Shown here: positions 1 through 5,604 of the stretch, one piece after another
Position numbering within the stretch: position 1 is the first letter of the stretch
Layout of the letters: each line of letters begins with the position of its first letter
NCBI GenBank assembly: GCA_020428115.1
Contig: JAGQNJ010000042.1
Span: forward strand, 1 to 6,094
From: Candidatus Saccharimonadota bacterium
GTDB lineage: Bacteria > Patescibacteriota > Saccharimonadia > Saccharimonadales > JAGQNJ01
DNA length: 6,094 nucleotides
Direction of reading: 5' to 3'
Made by a program: the position numbers and the translations under genes
Notes under the pieces: model-generated
Databases searched by the model: none
Seen by the model: the letters and a program-made list of their open reading frames with translations, nothing else
What the model was told of the DNA's origin: nothing

Positions 1-150
1 AATGCCACCGCCTGGGAAGCCCCACCACATTTCTGGAATCTCCTTGACTAACAACACTTTGCCGCTTTTGACGATTAACGCTTTAAGCGCGACTCGGTAC
101 AGGCAGTCATCGATATCGTTTAGTCTTGGGTCTACCGCGCTGTGAATCAT
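1..150 (-). CDS. NUDIX hydrolase, N-terminal part (cut by window edge)
   Basis: The reverse strand reads 50 open codons from an ATG at 150 to the window edge. The product starts MIHSAVDPRL, continues with a strand-like VALKALIVKSGKVLLVKE stretch and ends in MWWGFPGGGI. A hydrophobic beta strand followed by W-x-F-P-G-G-G is the classic entry to the NUDIX fold, and the catalytic Nudix box (GX5EX7REUXEEXGU) should begin at these glycines and continue outside the window. Family members cleave nucleoside diphosphates linked to another group, for example oxidised nucleotides, sugar nucleotides or dinucleotide polyphosphates; the substrate cannot be told from this fragment. The gene is divergent from ppsA. 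I chose the ATG at 150 because a promoter -10 box ends 7 nt upstream of it; the frame stays open back to an ATG at 240, but that extra peptide (MWKYYLSPLC...) does not look like part of the fold and overlaps the promoter. Confidence 0.85.
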   Translation of the reverse strand, partial: MIHSAVDPRLNDIDDCLYRVALKALIVKSGKVLLVKEIPEMWWGFPGGGI

Positions 151-157
151 GCCAGTA

Positions 158-186
158 ATTGTAGCATTACTACAGGGGTTAGTGAA
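158..186 (-). promoter_or_regulatory. Promoter of the NUDIX gene, extended -10 type
   Basis: Read on the minus strand there is TTCACT at 186-181 (4 of 6 to TTGACA), a 17-nt spacer, and TACAAT at 163-158 (5 of 6 to TATAAT) preceded by a TGn extension at 166-164. Only seven bases, TACTGGC, separate the -10 box from the ATG at 150, so the predicted transcription start is at or within a base or two of the start codon. There is no Shine-Dalgarno sequence in that gap. The sequence match is direct; the leaderless reading is inference. Confidence 0.6.
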
Positions 187-265
187 GGTCTGGAGTATGC
201 TCGCGCTATAGCAGAGGGGAGATAAGTAATACTTCCACATTGTTGTGGCTTTTCACTGCAGTTAT

Positions 266-290
266 TTATGCTTGTCAGGAGCAAGCATAA
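266..290. repeat. Perfect 9-bp inverted repeat over the ppsA promoter
   Basis: The arms TTATGCTTG (266-274) and CAAGCATAA (282-290) are perfectly complementary across a 7-nt centre, TCAGGAG. The centre lies at about -31 relative to the predicted ppsA start, and the left arm plus loop contain the proposed -35 box. No T run follows, so it is not a Rho-independent terminator. If the start predicted for ppsA is right, the element is upstream of the transcript and would act as DNA, as a dimeric regulator's operator, rather than as an RNA hairpin. The right arm forms most of the start of the 20-nt repeat at 283-302; the left arm is absent at the second copy of that repeat. Confidence 0.5.
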
Positions 291-301
291 GCAAGTACAC
301 T
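272..301 (+). promoter_or_regulatory. Putative ppsA promoter
   Basis: TTGTCA at 272-277 matches TTGACA in 5 of 6 positions. It is followed after 18 nt by TACACT at 296-301, which matches TATAAT in 4 of 6 positions. The -10 box ends 8 nt before the ATG at 310, placing the predicted start at or next to the start codon, the same geometry as at the divergent NUDIX gene. The TACACT is part of the 20-nt repeat that recurs before pyk. The -10 box is only moderate, so another promoter further upstream is possible. Confidence 0.45.
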
Positions 302-302
302 A
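283..302 (+). repeat. 20-nt direct repeat, copy 1 (ppsA upstream element)
   Basis: The sequence aagcataagcaagtacacta occurs here and again, without a mismatch, at 2710-2729. In this copy the last bases form the proposed -10 box TACACT and the first eight (283-290) form most of the right arm of the 9-bp inverted repeat. It ends 7 nt before the ppsA ATG. Identity stops at both edges: C versus T upstream and G versus A downstream. The function is unknown; a shared promoter/operator for two genes acting on the PEP/pyruvate node is the simplest reading. Confidence 0.75.
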
Positions 303-309
303 GGTGGGT

Positions 310-2679
310 ATGGATACCTATAAATATATAAAGTTTTTTGAGGATATATCGCTTAAGGATATCCCGCAAGTTGGGGGCAAAAACGCATCACTCGGCGAAA
401 TGTATCGGCATCTTGTGCCCAAGGGTATTAATTTGCCCAACGGCTTTGCAACAACTGCCGAAAGTTACTACTACTTTCTGGAAAGCACTGGTATAAAAGA
501 GGAAATTGAGCAATTGCTCGAAGGACTTGATGTGACCGACGTCAAAGAACTTCGCCGCCGGGGTGCCAAAATCCGTTCGATCATACTGCGGGCGCGTTTG
601 CCTGCAGATCTTGTGGATGAAATTCGTGCAGGCTACCGAGAACTGAGTAAGGCCTGTGGCATGCGCAATCTTGTTGTGGCAATTCGCTCTTCGGCAACAG
701 CCGAAGATTTACCCAATGCCTCCTTTGCAGGTCAACAAGAAACGTTTCTGAATATCAAAGGCGAGCGAACAGTGCTGCGAGCGGTTCGCGAATGTATCGC
801 CTCACTGTTTACTGATCGGGCAATTGTATACCGCGTAGAGAATAAGTTTGACCACATGAAAGTAGCGTTATCTGTGGGCGTGCAGCAGATGGTTGCCGTT
901 CGGGCTGAAGCTGCCGGCGTTATGTTTACGATCGACACCGAGTCTGGGTTCAAAAACGCAGTGGTCATTACCTCGATTTATGGCATTGGTGAGAACATTG
1001 TACAGGGGCGCGTAAGCCCAGATGAGTTCACGATATTTAAGCCGACGATGGCCATTATCAAGCGCAAGCTCGGCAGCAAAAAAGAAAAGATGATCCCAGC
1101 ATTTGGAAGCAAGACCAAAAACATTGCTGTGTCTATGGCCGACCAAGAACGCTATTCTATCACTGACGAGCAGGTGTTGACACTTGCTAAGTGGGGTTTA
1201 TTGATAGAAGAGCACTACGGCAAGCCTATGGATATAGAATGGGCGCTCGACGAGGACAGCCACAAGCTATACATTGTTCAAGCTCGTGCCGAAACAGTGC
1301 AATCACGTAAAGACACTAACGTTATTGAATCCTACAAGCTTAAGGACAGTGGTCCGCTACTGGCAACAGGTACTAGTGTGGGTAACAAGATTGGCGCTGG
1401 TAACGCACACAAAATTATGAGTATCAAGGATATTAGCACGTTTAAGCCTGGTGAAGTGCTGGTTACTGAAATGACCGATCCCGATTGGGTACCAATTATG
1501 AAACAGGCCAGCGCAATAGTAACAGACAAGGGTGGCCGCACCTGCCACGCCGCGATCGTATCACGCGAGCTTGGCATACCCTGTGTGGTTGGTACGGGCA
1601 ATGCTACGCGTGCTATAACCGGAGATACGCCAATAACGGTTAGCTGTGCAGATGGTGATGAGGGGCATGTATATAAGGGCAAGCTTGAGTTTGGCGTTAG
1701 CCAGACAAATATCCGCAATCTAAAGCGTCCCAAAACCAAAATTATGATGAACATCGGCTCGCCAGAGCTGGCCTTTGCTTATTCGATGATACCCAATGAT
1801 GGTGTCGGTTTGGCGCGCGAGGAATTTATTATTGATGCACATATCAAAATTCACCCGCTTGCACTGCTCAAGTTTGACGAGGTTCAGGACAAGCAAGCAC
1901 GTCACGAGATAGAGGAGCTCACCAAGGGCTACCCAACGAAGGCCGACTATTTTATTGATAAGCTGGCCGAAGGCATCGCGATAATCGGCGCGGCATTCTA
2001 CCCCAACGATGTGATCATCCGATTTAGTGACTTCAAGACCAACGAATATGCTAACCTCATTGGTGGCGCGCAATTTGAACCCCAAGAAAACAACCCGATG
2101 ATTGGCTGGCGCGGTGCAAGTCGCTACTATTCTGACGCCTACCGTAAGGCGTTTGAACTTGAATGTAAGGCTTTTGAGAAAGTGCGTGGCAAGATGGGGC
2201 TTACCAACGTAAAAGCGATGGTGCCATTCTGTCGAGATCTGGATGAGGCCAAGAAAGTGCTGGATATTATGGCGAGCAGTGGCCTCAAACGAGGAAAAGA
2301 CGGATTTGAGGTATATGTAATGATCGAGATACCATCGAACGTCATTCTGGCGGCTGAGTTTGCCAAACTATTTGATGGGTTTTCGATTGGCAGTAATGAC
2401 CTTACGCAACTTACTCTGGGCGTTGACAGGGATAATGCCACAGTTGCGCACATCTATAACGAAAACAACCCAGCAGTACGAGAATTAATTCGGCAGGTTA
2501 TTAAGGTGGCAAAGGCAACGCATACCAAAATCGGCTTATGTGGTCAGGCACCCTCAGACTCGCCGGAGTTTGCCCAGTTCCTTGTTGAATGCGGTATTGA
2601 TAGTATCTCGCTTGCACCTGATACGGTTGTGAAAACTACGCTTGATATTGTCAAAACAGAAGCAAAGAGCAAAAAGTAG
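310..2679 (+). CDS. ppsA: Phosphoenolpyruvate synthase (pyruvate, water dikinase)
   Basis: This cytoplasmic enzyme makes PEP, AMP and phosphate from pyruvate, ATP and water, the entry step of gluconeogenesis from pyruvate. The 789-residue product has the full three-domain order and the normal length (about 790). The N-terminal ATP-grasp/PEP-pyruvate-binding domain (about 12-325) has VGGKNASLGEM at 21-31 and the RSSATAEDLPNASFAGQQET segment at 126-145. The swivelling phosphohistidine domain (about 370-450) has GGRTCHAAI with the phosphorylated His at 413. The C-terminal TIM-barrel (about 475-785) has NDGVGLAREEF, NPMIGWRGASRY, IGSNDLTQL and GLCGQAPSD with the catalytic Cys at 744. No key residue is missing. 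I place the start at ATG 310: AGGTG at 302-306 can pair with 16S rRNA, and the in-frame GTG at 304 adds only two residues and would lie upstream of the predicted transcript start. Pyruvate phosphate dikinase is less likely, given the length and the PpsA-type motifs. Confidence 0.97.
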   Translation: MDTYKYIKFFEDISLKDIPQVGGKNASLGEMYRHLVPKGINLPNGFATTAESYYYFLESTGIKEEIEQLLEGLDVTDVKELRRRGAKIRSIILRARLPADLVDEIRAGYRELSKACGMRNLVVAIRSSATAEDLPNASFAGQQETFLNIKGERTVLRAVRECIASLFTDRAIVYRVENKFDHMKVALSVGVQQMVAVRAEAAGVMFTIDTESGFKNAVVITSIYGIGENIVQGRVSPDEFTIFKPTMAIIKRKLGSKKEKMIPAFGSKTKNIAVSMADQERYSITDEQVLTLAKWGLLIEEHYGKPMDIEWALDEDSHKLYIVQARAETVQSRKDTNVIESYKLKDSGPLLATGTSVGNKIGAGNAHKIMSIKDISTFKPGEVLVTEMTDPDWVPIMKQASAIVTDKGGRTCHAAIVSRELGIPCVVGTGNATRAITGDTPITVSCADGDEGHVYKGKLEFGVSQTNIRNLKRPKTKIMMNIGSPELAFAYSMIPNDGVGLAREEFIIDAHIKIHPLALLKFDEVQDKQARHEIEELTKGYPTKADYFIDKLAEGIAIIGAAFYPNDVIIRFSDFKTNEYANLIGGAQFEPQENNPMIGWRGASRYYSDAYRKAFELECKAFEKVRGKMGLTNVKAMVPFCRDLDEAKKVLDIMASSGLKRGKDGFEVYVMIEIPSNVILAAEFAKLFDGFSIGSNDLTQLTLGVDRDNATVAHIYNENNPAVRELIRQVIKVAKATHTKIGLCGQAPSDSPEFAQFLVECGIDSISLAPDTVVKTTLDIVKTEAKSKK

Positions 2680-2699
2680 TTGGGCGCAGAAGATTACCC

Positions 2700-2728
2700 T
2701 GGCCATCCTAAGCATAAGCAAGTACACT
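2700..2728 (+). promoter_or_regulatory. Possible promoter of the pyk-pgk-tpiA operon
   Basis: TGGCCA at 2700-2705 (4 of 6 to TTGACA) is followed after 17 nt by TACACT at 2723-2728, the same hexamer used in the proposed ppsA promoter and lying inside the second copy of the 20-nt repeat. A start near 2735-2737 would give pyk a leader of about 90 nt. No terminator is visible between ppsA and this site, so read-through from ppsA is also likely. Both hexamers are moderate matches; the repeat identity is the stronger argument. Confidence 0.35.
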
Positions 2729-2729
2729 A
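2710..2729 (+). repeat. 20-nt direct repeat, copy 2 (ppsA-pyk gap)
   Basis: This is an exact second copy of the element at 283-302, on the same strand, 31 nt after the ppsA stop codon and 94 nt before the pyk ATG. As at ppsA, a purine-rich GGG patch and an ATG follow shortly after it (ATG at 2739, versus ATG at 310). The flanking inverted-repeat arm seen at ppsA is not present here. Two identical 20-mers in the noncoding DNA of a 6-kb window are very unlikely by chance and point to a duplicated or selected control site. Confidence 0.75.
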
Positions 2730-2738
2730 ATAGGGAAT

Positions 2739-2807
2739 ATGTATGTGGTAGCGACTCGAAATGTGGGCAGGTTTTGGATTGGCACAATAGAAGGCCAATC
2801 TACGTGA
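2739..2807 (+). CDS. Possible 22-codon leader ORF upstream of pyk
   Basis: An ATG at 2739 opens 22 codons ending in TGA at 2805-2807, within the proposed pyk leader. The peptide begins MYVVATRNVG and ends EGQST, with no run of one amino acid that would mark a classical attenuator. AGGG at 2732-2735 lies 3 nt before the ATG, which is close for a ribosome site. The ATG stands 10 nt after the TACACT hexamer, compared with 8 nt for the ppsA start after its copy, so the two look built alike. The ORF spans the 2777-2800 hairpin and stops 16 nt before pyk, so its translation could influence that structure. An ORF of this length arises often by chance, and I recognise no family. Confidence 0.2.
   Translation: MYVVATRNVGRFWIGTIEGQST
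2777..2800 (+). promoter_or_regulatory. 7-bp hairpin in the pyk leader
   Basis: GATTGGC at 2777-2783 and GCCAATC at 2794-2800 pair perfectly around a 10-nt loop, ACAATAGAAG. The sequence after it (TACGTGAG) has no T run, so it is not an intrinsic terminator. It ends 14 nt before the GGAG ribosome site of pyk. Possible roles are an mRNA processing or stability element separating ppsA from the pyk operon, or a DNA operator. A weak TGn-CACAAT promoter-like match (2780-2788) overlaps the left arm but lacks a partner -35 box. Confidence 0.4.
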
Positions 2808-2814
2808 GATAGTC

Positions 2815-2818
2815 GGAG
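2815..2818 (+). promoter_or_regulatory. Ribosome binding site of pyk
   Basis: GGAG stands 5 nt before the ATG at 2824 and 8 nt before the ATG at 2827. The first spacing is nearer the usual optimum, which decides weakly for 2824. The site sits between short GTC and GAC triplets (2812-2814 and 2818-2820) that could form only a very weak hairpin. Confidence 0.65.
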
Positions 2819-2823
2819 ACGCA

Positions 2824-4257
2824 ATGATGCAGACAACAAACAAAGTACCAAAGATACCAATCGAAAAGTTTAAGCGCACGAAGATAATTGCCACTATCGG
2901 CCCGGCAATGAATAGTTATGATGCGGTATTGAGTCTTATCGAGGCGGGCGCCAACGGGATACGGTTTAATTTTAGCCATGCCAAACACGATGAGTGTACC
3001 GAGCAGATTGCCTGGATACGCAAGGCGTCCAAAGCTTGTGGCAAGCCCGTGGCGATTATCCAGGATCTACAAGGCCCCAAAATGCGACTCGGAGATTTTG
3101 AGGGCATCATCAATGTGCGGCGCGGGCAGAGCTTGGCGTTTAAGTACAAAACCGCCTATGAGCGTACGGGCATTATTCCGACGCAATATGATATCAGTAC
3201 CAAGGTAAAGCGGGGCGAGCATATCTTCTTGTATGACGGCAAGGTTAAGGTAACTGTCACCAGTGTGCGAGAAGGGGTTGTGCATGCGCGGGCGGAGAAT
3301 GATGGGATACTGATTAAGCGCAAAGGTATAAATCTGCCAGACACGGATTTTGGCGGAGACATTATTACCAAAAAGGATCGAGAAGATCTTTCGTATGGCT
3401 CTATGCATGATATTGACTACGTGGCGCTCAGTTTTGTTCAAACGGCAGCTGATGTCGAGGCATTACGGCGAATACTACGCAATCTGGGGAGCAGCGCAAA
3501 GATTATCGCCAAGATTGAGACGAGTGCAGCAATCGATAACATTGATGCAATTATTCAAGCGGCAGATGCTGTTATGATCGCGCGTGGTGACTTGGCAATC
3601 GAGACCATGCCCGAATCAGTGCCCGTTATGCAGCGACATATTATTGGGCTTGGTATGCGCTACAAAAAGCCAACCATTGTGGCAACGCAAATGCTTGCAA
3701 GTATGACCGAGCATCCTGAACCGACGCGCGCTGAAGTTTCGGATGTAGCAACGGCAGTTATTGTGGGAGCCGATTGTGTCATGCTCAGTGATGAAACAGC
3801 AAGCGGGCGATATCCAATCGAAGCTGTCAAAATCATGAAGCGCGTCATATTGTACACGCAAGAAAACGCAGACGTCCGCGCACAGTTCCCAGAGCACCAT
3901 GAACACACCCGTCAAAGCGCCATAAGCTCTACAATTATTAGTTTGGCTGACGCGGTGCATGCTCGCACAATTGTGGCAGAAACCAAATCTGGTGCGACGG
4001 TTTTACAGATTGCTGCTCGACGCCCAAGTATCCCAATTATCGCAGTGACTTCCGAAGAACGGGTGACGCACCAGCTAGCAATCGTGTTTGGCACCAAAAG
4101 CTACACACGCCCCGTAGATAAAATGGCTGCGACCAAGCTGACCGACTGGCTACGTCTCAACAAAGTTCTCAAAGAAGGTGACGTGGTGGTAACTGCATCG
4201 GGGAGACACCCCGGAGTTGTGGGCACAACAGACACAATTAAAGTGCGAGTTCTATAG
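2824..4257 (+). CDS. pyk: Pyruvate kinase, predicted K+-independent type
   Basis: The enzyme transfers phosphate from PEP to ADP, giving pyruvate and ATP, the last step of glycolysis in the cytoplasm. The 477-residue length is normal, with no extra C-terminal PEP-utilising domain. The order is a short N-terminal extension (1-16), a barrel A domain starting at TKIIATIGP, the lid-like B domain (about 88-185) inserted in it, the rest of the barrel, and a C domain (about 350-477). Visible active-site elements are RFNFSH, DLQGPKMRLG (81-90), KGINLPDTD, IIAKIE with the catalytic Lys at 230, ARGDLAIE with metal-site Asp 256, ATQMLASM and PTRAEVSDVA. Leu82, Gln83, Lys86 and Leu89 match the residue set known for K+-independent pyruvate kinases. 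SDETA replaces the more common SGETA. The gene leads an operon with pgk 13 nt downstream and may also be read from ppsA. Allosteric effectors cannot be inferred. Confidence 0.96.
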   Translation: MMQTTNKVPKIPIEKFKRTKIIATIGPAMNSYDAVLSLIEAGANGIRFNFSHAKHDECTEQIAWIRKASKACGKPVAIIQDLQGPKMRLGDFEGIINVRRGQSLAFKYKTAYERTGIIPTQYDISTKVKRGEHIFLYDGKVKVTVTSVREGVVHARAENDGILIKRKGINLPDTDFGGDIITKKDREDLSYGSMHDIDYVALSFVQTAADVEALRRILRNLGSSAKIIAKIETSAAIDNIDAIIQAADAVMIARGDLAIETMPESVPVMQRHIIGLGMRYKKPTIVATQMLASMTEHPEPTRAEVSDVATAVIVGADCVMLSDETASGRYPIEAVKIMKRVILYTQENADVRAQFPEHHEHTRQSAISSTIISLADAVHARTIVAETKSGATVLQIAARRPSIPIIAVTSEERVTHQLAIVFGTKSYTRPVDKMAATKLTDWLRLNKVLKEGDVVVTASGRHPGVVGTTDTIKVRVL

Positions 4258-4263
4258 GGTGGC

Positions 4264-4267
4264 AGGT
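4264..4267 (+). promoter_or_regulatory. Ribosome binding site of pgk
   Basis: The 13 nt between the pyk stop and the ATG at 4271 are purine-rich: a GGTGG at 4258-4262 and an AGGT at 4264-4267 placed 3 nt before the start codon. This short Shine-Dalgarno-like patch supports the ATG at 4271 over a TTG at 4217, which lies inside pyk and would add 18 residues that do not belong to the PGK fold. Confidence 0.5.
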
Positions 4268-4270
4268 AGG

Positions 4271-5599
4271 ATGTTTAACAAAAAAACGATTAAGGATATC
4301 AAGCTCAAGGGCAAAACTGTTTTGCTGCGAGCTGATTATAATGTTCCACTTAGTAATGAAGGTACAATCACAGATGATTATCGAATAGAGCAATCTGTTC
4401 CCACCATCAAGTATCTACTCCAGCAACAGTGTAAAGTGATCATTTGTTCGCACCTCGGTCGCCCCAAAGACAAGTACGACAAGGCACTTTCGCTCAGGCC
4501 GGTTGCACAGCGTTTAGGTACGTTGCTCAAACATGAAGTGTTATTTGTCGATGATTGTATTGGTGAAGAGGCCGATGCTGCCGTCGCAGCATTACGCCCT
4601 GGGCAGGTGTTATTGCTCGAAAACGTACGGTTTTATGCCCAAGAAGAGGCCAATGATGCTGACTTTGCCAAGCAATTAGCGCATGGAGCGGATGTGTTTG
4701 TCCAGGATGGTTTTGGCGTTGTACATCGTGCGCATGCCTCGACAGATGCAATTACACACTATATGCCAAGTGTTGCTGGACTGCTTCTTGAGCGTGAAGT
4801 GACCGCTATCTCAGACGTTATGGATCATCCCAAGCGTCCACTTATGGCAATTGTGGGCGGAGCAAAAATTGCTGACAAGATTGATATTGTTAAGCACTTT
4901 ATCAAGACAGCTGATTTTGTGGCGCTCGGTGGCGCGATGGCCAATACGTTTTTGCTGGCCGAAGGCATACGTATCGGAAAGAGCAAAGCTGATCCTGCGG
5001 ATCGTGATCTTGCCGAAGACATACTAGAGCTCGCAAAAAAGGAAGCAAAAAAGCGCCCATTTGTACTGTACCTACCACAGGATGGAGTAGTGGCAGACAG
5101 TCTCGAACCCAGGGCGCGGACGCGGGTAGTTGACTGGGCAACGCATGCTTTTTCGGATATCGAGAGCTATCCAAAGCGCCCGAACCATGATGATGCAGTT
5201 GTAGGTGCAGATGAGCTGATTTTGGATATTGGGCCCTTTTCTGGTGCATTTATTGCAGGTGGTATGCAGATGGTACAAACCGTGGTCTGGAATGGGGTGA
5301 TGGGTGTTACTGAGGTAGCAGGTGTCCAGGGGCCGATTGGGCCATTTGCACATGGTACAGAAATACTGCTCGAGGCGATGATGGGGGAGTTTGGCCACAA
5401 GCCGTACACGCTCATCGGTGGTGGCGACACATCGGCATATATCGAACAGCGCGGGCTTACGAAGTGTTTTGATCATGTATCAACAGGGGGCGGAGCGAGC
5501 CTTGATCTAATGGCTGGCAAAAAATTACCTGGTATCGAGGCACTTGAGGATAAGAAGCGCGCCAGAATGCTGTACAATAAGAGTAAACATAAGCAGTAA
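4271..5599 (+). CDS. pgk: Phosphoglycerate kinase, long form
   Basis: The enzyme reversibly moves phosphate between 1,3-bisphosphoglycerate and ADP, giving 3-phosphoglycerate and ATP, in the cytoplasm. The N-terminal substrate domain shows RADYNVPL (20-27), SHLGRP (60-65), ENVRF (117-121) and the basic HRAHAST (152-158). The nucleotide domain shows GGAKIADKI (196-204), GGAMANTF, VVWNGVMGVTE (338-348), GGGDTS (383-388) and STGGGAS (404-410). From ATG 4271 the product has 442 residues, against about 390-400 for most bacterial PGKs. The excess seems to lie in a longer loop around 278-315, an insertion around 349-359 (VAGVQGPIGPF) and a basic tail from about 426 (KKRARMLYNKSKHKQ). The usual NGPMG is NGVMG here, while the following Glu348, expected near the nucleotide, is kept. 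All catalytic motifs are present, so I expect an active enzyme. It lies between pyk (13-nt gap) and tpiA (5-nt gap). Confidence 0.96.
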   Translation: MFNKKTIKDIKLKGKTVLLRADYNVPLSNEGTITDDYRIEQSVPTIKYLLQQQCKVIICSHLGRPKDKYDKALSLRPVAQRLGTLLKHEVLFVDDCIGEEADAAVAALRPGQVLLLENVRFYAQEEANDADFAKQLAHGADVFVQDGFGVVHRAHASTDAITHYMPSVAGLLLEREVTAISDVMDHPKRPLMAIVGGAKIADKIDIVKHFIKTADFVALGGAMANTFLLAEGIRIGKSKADPADRDLAEDILELAKKEAKKRPFVLYLPQDGVVADSLEPRARTRVVDWATHAFSDIESYPKRPNHDDAVVGADELILDIGPFSGAFIAGGMQMVQTVVWNGVMGVTEVAGVQGPIGPFAHGTEILLEAMMGEFGHKPYTLIGGGDTSAYIEQRGLTKCFDHVSTGGGASLDLMAGKKLPGIEALEDKKRARMLYNKSKHKQ

Positions 5600-5603
5600 A
5601 CCA
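5585..5603 (+). repeat. Degenerate match to the 20-nt repeat at the pgk/tpiA junction
   Basis: The 19 bases here align to the 20-nt element over 20 columns with 16 identities and one gap (AAACATAAGC-AGTAAACCA). They end one base before the tpiA ATG, so the position relative to a start codon resembles that of copy 1. However, the stretch mostly encodes the Lys-rich C-terminus of PGK and its stop codon, and A-rich Lys/His/Gln codons can produce such a match by chance. I list it only as a weak candidate. Confidence 0.15.
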
Positions 5604-5604
5604 T

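Noticed and set aside
205..212. GCTATAGC 8-bp palindrome
   Set aside because: An 8-bp palindrome is expected by chance in a window of this size and it has no clear link to either promoter.
151..240. In-frame upstream extension of the NUDIX gene to an ATG at 240 (minus strand)
   Set aside because: The added 30 residues do not resemble a NUDIX N-terminus and cover the -35/-10 promoter pair; the ATG at 150 gives a normal start.
235..257. CCACA/TGTGG hairpin followed by CTTTTC, terminator-like on the plus strand
   Set aside because: The stem is only 5 bp, the T run is four, and no plus-strand gene ends upstream of it.
868..1754. Minus-strand open frames of 92 and 140 codons inside ppsA
   Set aside because: They are shadows of the ppsA reading frame, without motifs or ribosome sites of their own.
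2680..2709. Search for a Rho-independent terminator after ppsA
   Set aside because: There is no GC-rich stem with a following T run; only a 6-bp TGGCCA palindrome is present.
4217..4270. TTG start for pgk at 4217
   Set aside because: It lies inside pyk, adds 18 residues unrelated to PGK, and the ATG at 4271 has a purine-rich ribosome site and the expected PGK N-terminus.
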